A DNA stretch of 64,000 bases, taken from Hyphomicrobiales bacterium (GTDB lineage: Bacteria > Pseudomonadota > Alphaproteobacteria > Rhizobiales > Beijerinckiaceae). Made by a program: the position numbers and the translations under genes. The notes under the pieces were generated by a model. It was not told where the DNA came from, did no database searches, and was given only the letters and a program-made list of their open reading frames with translations. The stretch covers positions 62,001-126,000 of the forward strand of contig JAPLOU010000040.1 in NCBI GenBank assembly GCA_026400535.1, given 5' to 3'. Of the stretch, positions 51,820-58,985 are shown piece by piece; position 1 is the first letter of the stretch, and the number at the start of each line of letters is the position of its first letter.

Positions 51820-51932
51820 AAAGAGGTGTGGGTGTCCACAAGTCCGTCCAGCTTATCGCCATACATGGCGTTAGTCCGGTCCCGAAGGCGCTTGTGTTCG
51901 GCCTGATGGCACTTGATCGCTTCCTCGTGTCC
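51820..51932 (-). pseudogene. Serine-recombinase remnant (internal fragment)
   Basis: The minus strand reads HEEAIKCHQAEHKRLRDRTN, then AMYGDKLDGLVDTHTSFV, matching the region of large serine recombinases with a coiled coil followed by the (Y/L)xDKLDGxI/V motif. No catalytic domain or start is present. A scrap of about 37 codons from a lost integrase/resolvase. Confidence 0.65.
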
Positions 51933-52126
51933 CGGCGTTCGTCAGCGTGGCTGGCATGAAGGGCGTTGCAGACCACGAGACGATGCGCGCCATGCTTGAA
52001 CAGACGGCTACTCCGCCGCGCCTTCGCTGCGTGCGAGGCTTTCCGAGCACAGCTGTCCAGCGACAATCGGATCTGACCCCTCGGCGACAGCTGGAACTGA
52101 CCCCCTTTCCGTTTGGTGTTCAGGCT

Positions 52127-52240
52127 TCAGGTGATGTCGGGGCCGAAGCGGGCTTGCGCACAAGCCCGCTTCGGCGCTTTTCGCGCAGCCGGTAGCGATC
52201 GCCGCGGATGGTGATGACGTGGCTGCGCAGGCGATGAGGA
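52127..52240 (-). pseudogene. IS21-family IstB C-terminal remnant
   Basis: The minus strand ends a frame with SHVITIRGDRYRLREKRRSG, then LVRKPASAPT and a stop at 52127, which resembles the IstB helper-ATPase tail. Just beyond the stop (52068-52110) are CTGACCCC/GGAACTGACCCCC motifs like IS21 ends. The rest of istA/istB is missing. Confidence 0.6.
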
Positions 52241-52465
52241 TCCGTCCTTGCGCATCGGCTTGAGGACGATAGCCACCGTCAGACCTCGCTCATGCGATGA
52301 CGGGCCCACACCCGCGCAAGGCAGTCAGGGCAGAACGCTGACGATCAGCCCGGTGACTGTGGCGCGACAATCCCGGTCGTTCAGCTGAGCGCGTGCAGCG
52401 TCCGCATCTGCGCACATCAGGGGCGTTCGGCCAGCGCGGCCATAGGGAACGAGAACCTGAGCCCA

Positions 52466-53557
52466 TCATCCCATCTGCGCCCGCTGGGGGTCGTTTGTCT
52501 TGGTATCTGCTTCGGCGGCCGGCAACTCGGCTTTCTGCTCGTGATACAGATCGTCCAGTTCCGCGACCCGCCGCGCGGAGGCTGACCAATTCGCCAGGCT
52601 GATGGCATTGTCCGCCAGCCAGTTCAACGCAGTGTGGACCTGCATGAAGGCCGTAGCCGCCTGCATCAGATCGCCAAGTGTCATGTCACCTGAGAGATAC
52701 TTGGGTGCGCAGATCAACAGCGGAACGACCGGCGACAAGACACTGTTGCCACCTGTCAGAATGACCATCAGCGACTGGCGCCGGATTACGGCAATCCATA
52801 GGCCGACCAGCGCATTCAAGGAGGCGTTGAGTTCGGCTGTCTCACCGTCGTGATCAGGCCCCATGTTCTGCCGCGCCCGTGTGAGCGCATATCGAAAGTT
52901 TCCCTCGCCGGCTGCCTTTTCCTCCACCCTCGCGACGAGCGGCCAACCGAGTTTGTACATCAAGAAGGACGTGGCGCTGGAGTACATGAGCACGGCGAGC
53001 ACGAGGTAGCCTGGGACGGAGAGTCCACCCAGCACGATCGATCCGCCGACATACCAAAGGACCAGAATGAACGACGATGAAACGATCAGAGTGTTGATGA
53101 CGCCGCCGACCAGATCGACAAGCAGCTCGATTGACAATCGCCCGTCATCGGCGATGCGCGCCTCCGGATTATCGAGCCAGTCCGGACTTGCAGATGGATG
53201 GATTGCTCTATTCGCCAGCCAACGTTCCACCAGATTCCGGGCCAACCATTGGCGCCAGCGGAGCTGAAGCCGCATCCGCACCTGTATCAGCGCGACGGCA
53301 GCGGATGCATTCAGGACGCTGAGCAGAAGGACAGAACAGATGCTCAACACGAGTGCGGCCGGATCCCTGGCTTGCAGCGCGTCAAAGAAGAACTTGTTCC
53401 ACAGATTGATCGCGAGCGCCAACAGCAGATTGGCGACAAGGCATACCAAGAACCCTGTTGTCAGCAGCCAGGCAACTTGCCGCGTCGGACCGCTCCAGAA
53501 ACGAGCTGCGAGAGACAAGAAGTGTCTGATCAGATGTTTGTCGGAACGCTCGGCCAT
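52466..53557 (-). CDS. ABC transporter membrane domain (YddA/SbmA-BacA-like) lacking its ATPase
   Basis: 363-aa protein with about six membrane helices, matching the ABC_membrane_2 domain of YddA/BclA-type exporters: INLWNKFFFDALQARDP, RWRQWLARNLVERWLANRA and NPEARIADDGRLSIE. It stops shortly after the LANWSASARRVAELDDLY coupling region, exactly where a nucleotide-binding domain would start. Either a truncated exporter, consistent with IS21 debris 230 bp downstream, or an SbmA-like proton-driven peptide transporter; the sequence is closer to YddA. ATG at 53557. Confidence 0.7.
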   Translation of the reverse strand: MAERSDKHLIRHFLSLAARFWSGPTRQVAWLLTTGFLVCLVANLLLALAINLWNKFFFDALQARDPAALVLSICSVLLLSVLNASAAVALIQVRMRLQLRWRQWLARNLVERWLANRAIHPSASPDWLDNPEARIADDGRLSIELLVDLVGGVINTLIVSSSFILVLWYVGGSIVLGGLSVPGYLVLAVLMYSSATSFLMYKLGWPLVARVEEKAAGEGNFRYALTRARQNMGPDHDGETAELNASLNALVGLWIAVIRRQSLMVILTGGNSVLSPVVPLLICAPKYLSGDMTLGDLMQAATAFMQVHTALNWLADNAISLANWSASARRVAELDDLYHEQKAELPAAEADTKTNDPQRAQMG

Positions 53558-53718
53558 TGCTGTCGCGGACTCACTTGAGGTTGCAGCTGGTGGAACCGGC
53601 AGCTGATGTGGGCAGGCTGATCACTGAAGCGCGTCCGCCCGCTTCGGGACGGGGATCCATCGGCCTTTGAAATCCTCGGTCGGCAAGAACGATCCGTGGG
53701 CGACACCCACGTCCCGGA

Positions 53719-53883
53719 TCAGATGTGTCCAAGCAGCATGAGAATGACAACAACGATCAAAATCGTGCCCAGCACGCCAACACCGCCATGCCCAAAACCG
53801 TAACCATACCCGCCAAAGCGCCCGCTGAACCCACCAAGCAGGACTATTGTCAGCAAGACGACGAGAATTGTCCCTAATGAGAT
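53719..53883 (-). CDS. DUF3309-family micro-protein with non-canonical start (ATC)
   Basis: 54-aa hydrophobic protein with two short membrane segments flanking a Gly/Tyr/Phe-rich loop: SLGTILVVLLTIVLLGG, FGGYGYGFGHGG, LGTILIVVVILMLLGHI, then stop. This is the DUF3309 layout, whose members begin MSLGTIL. Here the first codon is ATC, preceded by a good AAGGA 8 nt upstream. No ATG, GTG or TTG lies between the upstream in-frame stop and this position. Either a rare AUC start or a recently lost start codon. The family function is unknown. Confidence 0.65.
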   Translation of the reverse strand: MSLGTILVVLLTIVLLGGFSGRFGGYGYGFGHGGVGVLGTILIVVVILMLLGHI

Positions 53884-54067
53884 CGGATTTTTCCTTTTCC
53901 TGCATGGATAGAATAATCGTGTAAATTGAATAAATCATCATTTAATCATAAATTGTATTATAAAAATAAATACAAGAATTCGAATAAGGGAAATATGACT
54001 ATGATCGTGTGATTTAATTCATCCTCCGGAATTGCTGTACATTATAAGAATTTCAGCATACCTGAAA

Positions 54068-54081
54068 TTGATTCAAATCAA
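54068..54081. promoter_or_regulatory. FNR/FixK-type box (TTGAT-N4-ATCAA)
   Basis: Perfect palindrome TTGATTCAAATCAA in a strikingly AT-rich 250-bp spacer (about 53890-54140) of an otherwise GC-rich region. Bound by Crp/Fnr-family regulators (FNR, FixK, Anr) in related bacteria. The nearest downstream gene on the minus strand is the DUF3309 gene about 190 bp away; no plus-strand gene follows directly. Confidence 0.7.
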
Positions 54082-54184
54082 TCATTTCGATTTCCGGACC
54101 CCTCCAGCTCAAGCGAGGACATGGGCTTTCCTGAGCATGACGCAAGATTGCACGGTGTGGTGCACTTGATGTGACCGATCGATC

Positions 54185-54886
54185 CTACACGACTGCCCCG
54201 AAAAGCCGGCCGATGCCTGCGGTGATCGCCATCGCGACCGCCCCCCAGAACGTCACGCGCATTACCGCCCTGCCGATTGGAGCGCCGCCAGCACGGGCTC
54301 CAACGGCGCCCAGTAACGCCAGGAAAGCCAGCGAGGCGACGGTGACGGCCACCGCGATCTGTGTCGGGGGAGCCAAGAGGACAACAATCAAGGGCAGCGC
54401 CGCGCCCATTGCGAAGGTTGCAGCGGACGTGAGCGCAGCCTGAACCGGCCTCGCCGTGGTGGCGTCGGTGATGTGGAGTTCGTCACGCGCATGCGCCGCC
54501 AGGGCGTCTTTCGCCATCAACTGTTCGGCGACTTGGCGGGCAAGCTCGGGCGTCAACCCCCGTGTGGCATAGATGCCCGTCAGTTCATTGAGTTCGGCGT
54601 CAGGATCGTTGCGCAGTTCTTCGGTTTCCCGTGCGATGTCAGCGGTCTCGGTATCGGACTGCGAACTGACCGAAACATACTCTCCCGCCGCCATCGACAT
54701 GGCGCCTGCAACCAGGCCCGCAACGCCCGTGAGAAGAACACTGCTGCCGGACGCATGGGCCGCCGCCACACCGACGATCAGGCTTGCGGTGGAGATAATC
54801 CCGTCATTCGCACCCAGAACGGCCGCGCGCAGCCAGCCAATGCGGGAGACAGCGTGCCGTTCAACATGAAGCTTGAGGCGGGTCAT
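54185..54886 (-). CDS. VIT1/CCC1-family iron/manganese transporter
   Basis: 233-aa membrane protein with about five helices. It has the signature LRAAVLGANDGIISTASLIVGVAAA in helix 1 and AGAMSMAAGEYVSVSSQSDTE in helix 2. A cytoplasmic metal-binding helical domain with acidic residues (ETEELRNDPDAELNELTGIY) follows, then three C-terminal helices. Family members export or sequester Fe2+/Mn2+. It begins 15 bp after the Nramp-like stop, so the two are co-transcribed. A 32-bp piece of this gene is duplicated at 51786. Confidence 0.9.
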   Translation of the reverse strand: MTRLKLHVERHAVSRIGWLRAAVLGANDGIISTASLIVGVAAAHASGSSVLLTGVAGLVAGAMSMAAGEYVSVSSQSDTETADIARETEELRNDPDAELNELTGIYATRGLTPELARQVAEQLMAKDALAAHARDELHITDATTARPVQAALTSAATFAMGAALPLIVVLLAPPTQIAVAVTVASLAFLALLGAVGARAGGAPIGRAVMRVTFWGAVAMAITAGIGRLFGAVV

Positions 54887-54901
54887 GATCGAGGCATCCT
54901 T

Positions 54902-56161
54902 TCAAAGAACAAACATCGCGACCGCCGCCGCCGCCATCACCGCCGTGGCCAGCCAGCCCATGATCTTGAGCCCGAGTGGCGCGACGAACGGGCCGAGGTG
55001 CTTGCGGTTCGACACGACGATCATCGTGGCGATCATCAGCGGCACCGCGATCACCCCGTTCAGAACGGCACTCCAGAACAGGGCCTTGATCGGGTCGATC
55101 GGCAGGAACAGCATCAGAAGACCAAGCGCGAAGGCCAGCGCGATGACGCCATAGAAGGCTTTGGCGTTCTGCGGCTTCTGTTCGAGTCCGATGCGCCAGC
55201 CGCGCAATTCACCAATCGCATAGGCGGCGGAGCCCGCCAGCACCGGCAGCGCCAGAAGCCCGGTGCCGATGATCCCGAGGCTGAACAACAGGAAGGCGAA
55301 CTCGCCCGCGATCGGCCGTAGCGCCTGCGCGGCATCCGCCGATGTCGCGATATCGGTGATCCCGGCGGTGTGAAGGGTCACGGCCGTGGTCAGGACAATG
55401 AAGAACGAGATCACGCTCGAAAATCCCATGCCGACATAGGTGTCCCAGGCGATCCGGTCGAGCTCCGCCGGTGCCTGCTCGGGGTGATCAAGCAGAGAAC
55501 CATCACCAGCCAGCATCGCGTCTTCCACTTCCTCGGCACTCTGCCAGAAGAACATGTAAGGGCTGATCGTGGTGCCGAAAACGGCGACGATCGCGATCAT
55601 GGCCTCCCGCGAAAAGGTCAGCGACGGCCACAATGCGCCGCGCACGACCGCGACCCAGTCGATGGCGACGAAGAACACGACGCCGACATAAGCGAGCAGG
55701 CTCAGCGTCAGCCATTTGAGCACATGCACATAGCGGTGATAGGGCACGAAGACCTGCAACAGCATCGAACCAGCCGCGAACACCACGGCGAAGGCGATTT
55801 CACCCCAACCCAGAACCAGCCGTGCCGCTGCGCCCATCGCCGCAAGATCAGCGCCGATGTTCACCGTATTGGCGACAAACAGCAGAAAGACGATCACATG
55901 CACCAGCCAGCGCGGCAGCACATGGGCCATGTTGGCGGCAAGGCCCTCGCCGGTGACGCGCCCGATCCGCGCACAGATGGCCTGGATCGCGGTCATCAGC
56001 GGATAGGTCAGCGCGACCGTCCACATCAGGCTGAAGCCGAACTGCGCCCCCACCTGCGAATGCGTGGCGATGCCACCCGGATCGTCGTCCGCAGCGCCGG
56101 TGATGAGGCCAGGGCCAAGACGCCGAAACCAGGATGTGCTCGGCGGTTTGGCTTCGGTCAT
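54902..56161 (-). CDS. Nramp-like divalent metal transporter with altered metal-site motifs
   Basis: 419 aa, eleven predicted helices in the LeuT/Nramp fold. Helix 1 reads GAADDDPGGIATHSQVG: canonical Nramp has DPGN, so the metal-binding Asn is replaced by Gly. Helix 6 reads FGTTISPYMFFWQSAEEVED in place of the canonical MPH motif, removing the metal-selecting Met. Such changes mark Nramp-related proteins with different ion preference (possibly Mg-like). Good GGAGG 7 nt upstream of the ATG. It lies between the baeRF and VIT1 genes on one strand. Confidence 0.88.
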   Translation of the reverse strand: MTEAKPPSTSWFRRLGPGLITGAADDDPGGIATHSQVGAQFGFSLMWTVALTYPLMTAIQAICARIGRVTGEGLAANMAHVLPRWLVHVIVFLLFVANTVNIGADLAAMGAAARLVLGWGEIAFAVVFAAGSMLLQVFVPYHRYVHVLKWLTLSLLAYVGVVFFVAIDWVAVVRGALWPSLTFSREAMIAIVAVFGTTISPYMFFWQSAEEVEDAMLAGDGSLLDHPEQAPAELDRIAWDTYVGMGFSSVISFFIVLTTAVTLHTAGITDIATSADAAQALRPIAGEFAFLLFSLGIIGTGLLALPVLAGSAAYAIGELRGWRIGLEQKPQNAKAFYGVIALAFALGLLMLFLPIDPIKALFWSAVLNGVIAVPLMIATMIVVSNRKHLGPFVAPLGLKIMGWLATAVMAAAAVAMFVL

Positions 56162-56314
56162 TCCGCAGCCTCCATCTTTAGCGCATCCATCGGCGCGCGC
56201 GCTTCAACCCGATAAACGTGCAAGCCCTTGCGGTCCGAGGTCGGCATGCCGACGCCCGAACAATCGATGCCGATGGTGCTGACGAAAGCCGTTACTGTGC
56301 GCAGCGGTCCTCGA

Positions 56315-57436
56315 TCAGAGTGGATAGCGCAGGATCGCGGCAAGCGGTGCGTTGCCGGGAACATCACCCTTGCGCACGCCAAGAACCTTTGCTCCCGCCA
56401 AGATAGCACGCCCGGTGATCTCGTCGATCACATCATAGCTGCCCGCGCTGGCGGCCGCGGCCAATGACACCTTGCCCTCGATGTCGTCCACGGTGCCGGG
56501 AAGCACCTTATCGATATCGACGAGCAGCAGTTCGATTGCGCCGTTGGTCGCCGCCCGCGCCGCCTCGCCGATGTCGGTGGTGGCGCGCCGCTGCCCGTGC
56601 CGCGTTTTATACAAGGTCTTGGCCATATCGGTTTCGCTCGCATAAAGCTGGTCCAGCACCTCGCGCGCAGAACTCGCCAGCACTGTATCTGCCGTCTGAT
56701 CCGCGCTGATCGCAAGGCCGTGAGGGGCGATGGCGGGATAGGTGTTGACCCCGCGAAAAATCGAAGCAAGCGGCTCGACGGCGGCGACAATCAGCGGCGT
56801 CTCGCGGCCCGCCAGGACCGCGCGCAAGGCGCTATCGACCTGGCGCGCGAACTGCCGCAACAGCGTTTTCTGCCCTTCCGAGCCATGAATGCGCCCGCTT
56901 GCCGAGCGATCGTTGACCGATGCGCGGCCGGTTGCATCGGCGGCACTCTTGGGCAGATCAGGAATACGGACCCGAGACGGTGGCGCGTCGGCAAACACTT
57001 CCACGAGCCGAACCGCATTCTCCGACAGCGCCAGCACGAACGCGTGTTGCGGAAACGCAATAGCGCGCAGGAGCGGCTTCAGGTGGAACCGGTCTGAAAC
57101 CTCGACGGTGTCTGTGATGGCCGTCGCAAGGCGAAAGGTGCGGACGGCATCGGGCGTGGCAAGCACAGCGAGGCTGTGCGCCTGGAATTGCCAGAACGCA
57201 TCGTCCTCGCCGAGCGCGGCGAGTTCCGCCGCAAGCAGAGCACGGCGTCGCTTGTCGAATCCGCTGGCGTCCAGTTGTTCAAGCGCCGTCTTCGTCAGGT
57301 TGGCGAAGGCGATCCGGCTCGCCTTCACATGCTGAGTTTGCGGTGTGGTCGAGAGAAAGATCGAAACGCAGGCGTCGGAGCGCAGGCCGATGAGCGAACG
57401 GATTTCGGGAAGCGTGGGAATGTCTATATGCAACAA
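56315..57436 (-). CDS. Bacterial archaeo-eukaryotic release-factor-family protein (baeRF)
   Basis: About 373-aa protein similar to the baeRF families. The N-terminal HIDIPTLPEIRSLIGLRSDACVSIFLST is followed by a central eRF1 domain-2-like region with HGSEGQKTLLRQFARQVDSALRAVL, AAVEPLASIFRGVNTYP and an L7Ae-like C-terminal domain (ELLLVDIDKVLPGT, then AILAGAKVLGVRKGDVPG). No GGQ motif is present. A role at stressed ribosomes is inferred from the family. A TTG at 57436, 8 nt after AGGGA, fits the family start (LHIDIP); ATGs at 57469 and further upstream give longer forms. Confidence 0.75.
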   Translation of the reverse strand: MLHIDIPTLPEIRSLIGLRSDACVSIFLSTTPQTQHVKASRIAFANLTKTALEQLDASGFDKRRRALLAAELAALGEDDAFWQFQAHSLAVLATPDAVRTFRLATAITDTVEVSDRFHLKPLLRAIAFPQHAFVLALSENAVRLVEVFADAPPSRVRIPDLPKSAADATGRASVNDRSASGRIHGSEGQKTLLRQFARQVDSALRAVLAGRETPLIVAAVEPLASIFRGVNTYPAIAPHGLAISADQTADTVLASSAREVLDQLYASETDMAKTLYKTRHGQRRATTDIGEAARAATNGAIELLLVDIDKVLPGTVDDIEGKVSLAAAASAGSYDVIDEITGRAILAGAKVLGVRKGDVPGNAPLAAILRYPL

Positions 57437-57564
57437 GATCGTGGTCCCTTTCACTGGCGTCCTGGTCATGCGGCGCACCGGACTGATGGTATATCCTTTG
57501 CACACGCCGAATCAACGCACCAGAACCGTTCGCGTCCGGATCAGGAACGCGCTCGCTCTCACCA

Positions 57565-57593
57565 CCGCTGGATGACAACCCGGTTGCAGGTCA
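57565..57593 (+). repeat. 29-bp dispersed repeat, copy 2
   Basis: Matches 49986-50014 at 27 of 29 positions in the same orientation. It lies in the region between the baeRF and cupin genes. The two copies bracket 7.5 kb of transporter and stress genes. Confidence 0.6.
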
Positions 57594-57819
57594 CGTCGCC
57601 CGCGCCCGCCGGCCAAGGATCTTGGTCCGGCTCATCCGCTGTTCGATCCCGCATATGAAACCGATCGGGAGCGGTTTTTGCCAAAACGCGCGCGATCACG
57701 GGCAGGGCGCCGATCGAGCCGGACATCCTGCACACGGAACAGCCGCGACACCATGGAACCTTCGCGCTTCCCAGGCGTTTGAGAGGTTGCTGCGCTCTCG
57801 CGACACGACGGGAAAGACC

Positions 57820-58215
57820 ATGAAGGGCTTCATCGACAACATACAAGAGCGTGCCAAGGACAACGAAGATTTTCGTCACGTCCTTTACACGGGCAAGCAC
57901 CTGCAACTGGTGCTGATGGCACTCAAGCCGCAAGAGGAGATCGGAGGCGAGGTGCACAACGTCCGCGACCAGTTTTTCAGGGTCGAGAAGGGCAAGGGGC
58001 AGATCGTCATCGATGGCGTCATCCGCAAAATCAAGAAGGATGACGCGATCGTGGTGCCGGCTGGTGCGCGACACAACCTGATCAACTCAGGCAAGACGCC
58101 GCTCAAGCTCTCCACGCTCTATGGCCCGCCAAACCATCTTGACCAGCTGATCCAGGCAACAAGGCAAGAGGCCGCTGCTTCGAAAGAGACGTTTGCAGGG
58201 GTGACAACCGAATAG
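57820..58215 (+). CDS. Cupin-domain protein
   Basis: 131-aa single-domain cupin. The ATG at 57820 begins MKGFIDNIQERAKDNEDFR. The metal-site strands are GGEVHNVRDQFFRVEKGKGQ (a His and a Glu/Gln position) and DAIVVPAGARHNLINSG (second His). Often annotated as mannose-6-phosphate-isomerase-like small cupin, but no sugar-enzyme context is present here; the ligand is unknown. It is divergent from the baeRF gene, with nearly 400 bp between them that contain the 29-bp repeat. Confidence 0.85.
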   Translation: MKGFIDNIQERAKDNEDFRHVLYTGKHLQLVLMALKPQEEIGGEVHNVRDQFFRVEKGKGQIVIDGVIRKIKKDDAIVVPAGARHNLINSGKTPLKLSTLYGPPNHLDQLIQATRQEAAASKETFAGVTTE

Positions 58216-58296
58216 ATGCGACACCCATCATCGACCGCCATCCGTCCCGGTCGCAAGATCGCCTGCGGCCCGTGACCCTGAAACAGGAGAATGACG

Positions 58297-58716
58297 ATGA
58301 GATGGTCCCGATTGAGACTGTGGCTGGGCACGATATGCGTGCTCTCAGTTGCGTCCATGATACCCGCCATGGCCCAGACGAGCGCGCCCGATGAGGCCAT
58401 GCGGACCATCGCCGCGCGCTCGGTGGGCATGCCGGAGAGCTCCTTCGAGGTATCGAGCAGCGGAACAGTGATCACGGTCCTGCGTGTGAACAGCACGATG
58501 AATGCCTCATCACACCAGGGCCGGAACAATGAGGCGGCCGAGATTGCAAAGGCGCTCACTGACGCCTTCGGGCGCAAGGCTGCGCACTATGAGGGCATCC
58601 AGTCAATCAGCGTGGACTATGTCGAGCGCGTTGGCACGCAAACGAAGGACATCCTGATTGATCGGATCGATTTCAGAAAGACCGCTGCCGGACAGTTCGA
58701 GCTGCATATCACCTGA
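58297..58716 (+). CDS. Hypothetical exported protein
   Basis: 139 aa with a clear Sec signal peptide (RLRLWLGTICVLSVASMIPAMAQ). A compact domain follows with VITVLRVNSTMNASSHQGRN, EIAKALTDAFGR and SISVDYVERVG elements. I do not recognise the family. AGGAG ends 7 nt before the ATG at 58297, so this is preferred to the ATG at 58291. It starts 80 bp after the cupin gene and may share its transcript. Confidence 0.7.
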   Translation: MRWSRLRLWLGTICVLSVASMIPAMAQTSAPDEAMRTIAARSVGMPESSFEVSSSGTVITVLRVNSTMNASSHQGRNNEAAEIAKALTDAFGRKAAHYEGIQSISVDYVERVGTQTKDILIDRIDFRKTAAGQFELHIT

Positions 58717-58985
58717 TTGTTGCGTTCCGGCCGCCGCGCAGGGTTGAGCTGCGGGCCGGCGATTCATCGCGTCGGCGTGGCTTCACAAGGCCATGCGACA
58801 ACCGCAGCCGCTCTCAGCCAGAAGCATCAGGCGCGATCTGGGGCCCGTGCCCGCTCATTGCAACACCGCCTTGCACGCGGCGTCCTTTGACACCGGACCG
58901 AAAGCTGCCAGTGTTGCAGCGCGGCGCGAACGGCCAGCTTGCGCTTGGCCGTTTTGCCGGCGGACCATCCGGGAGCATGATCACG

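Noticed and set aside
56158-56364. Small minus-strand open frame between the baeRF and Nramp-like genes, with an ATGA overlap onto Nramp
   Set aside because: The usable starts either overlap the baeRF 3' end by 50 bp or give only 29 residues; no recognisable family or separate Shine-Dalgarno.
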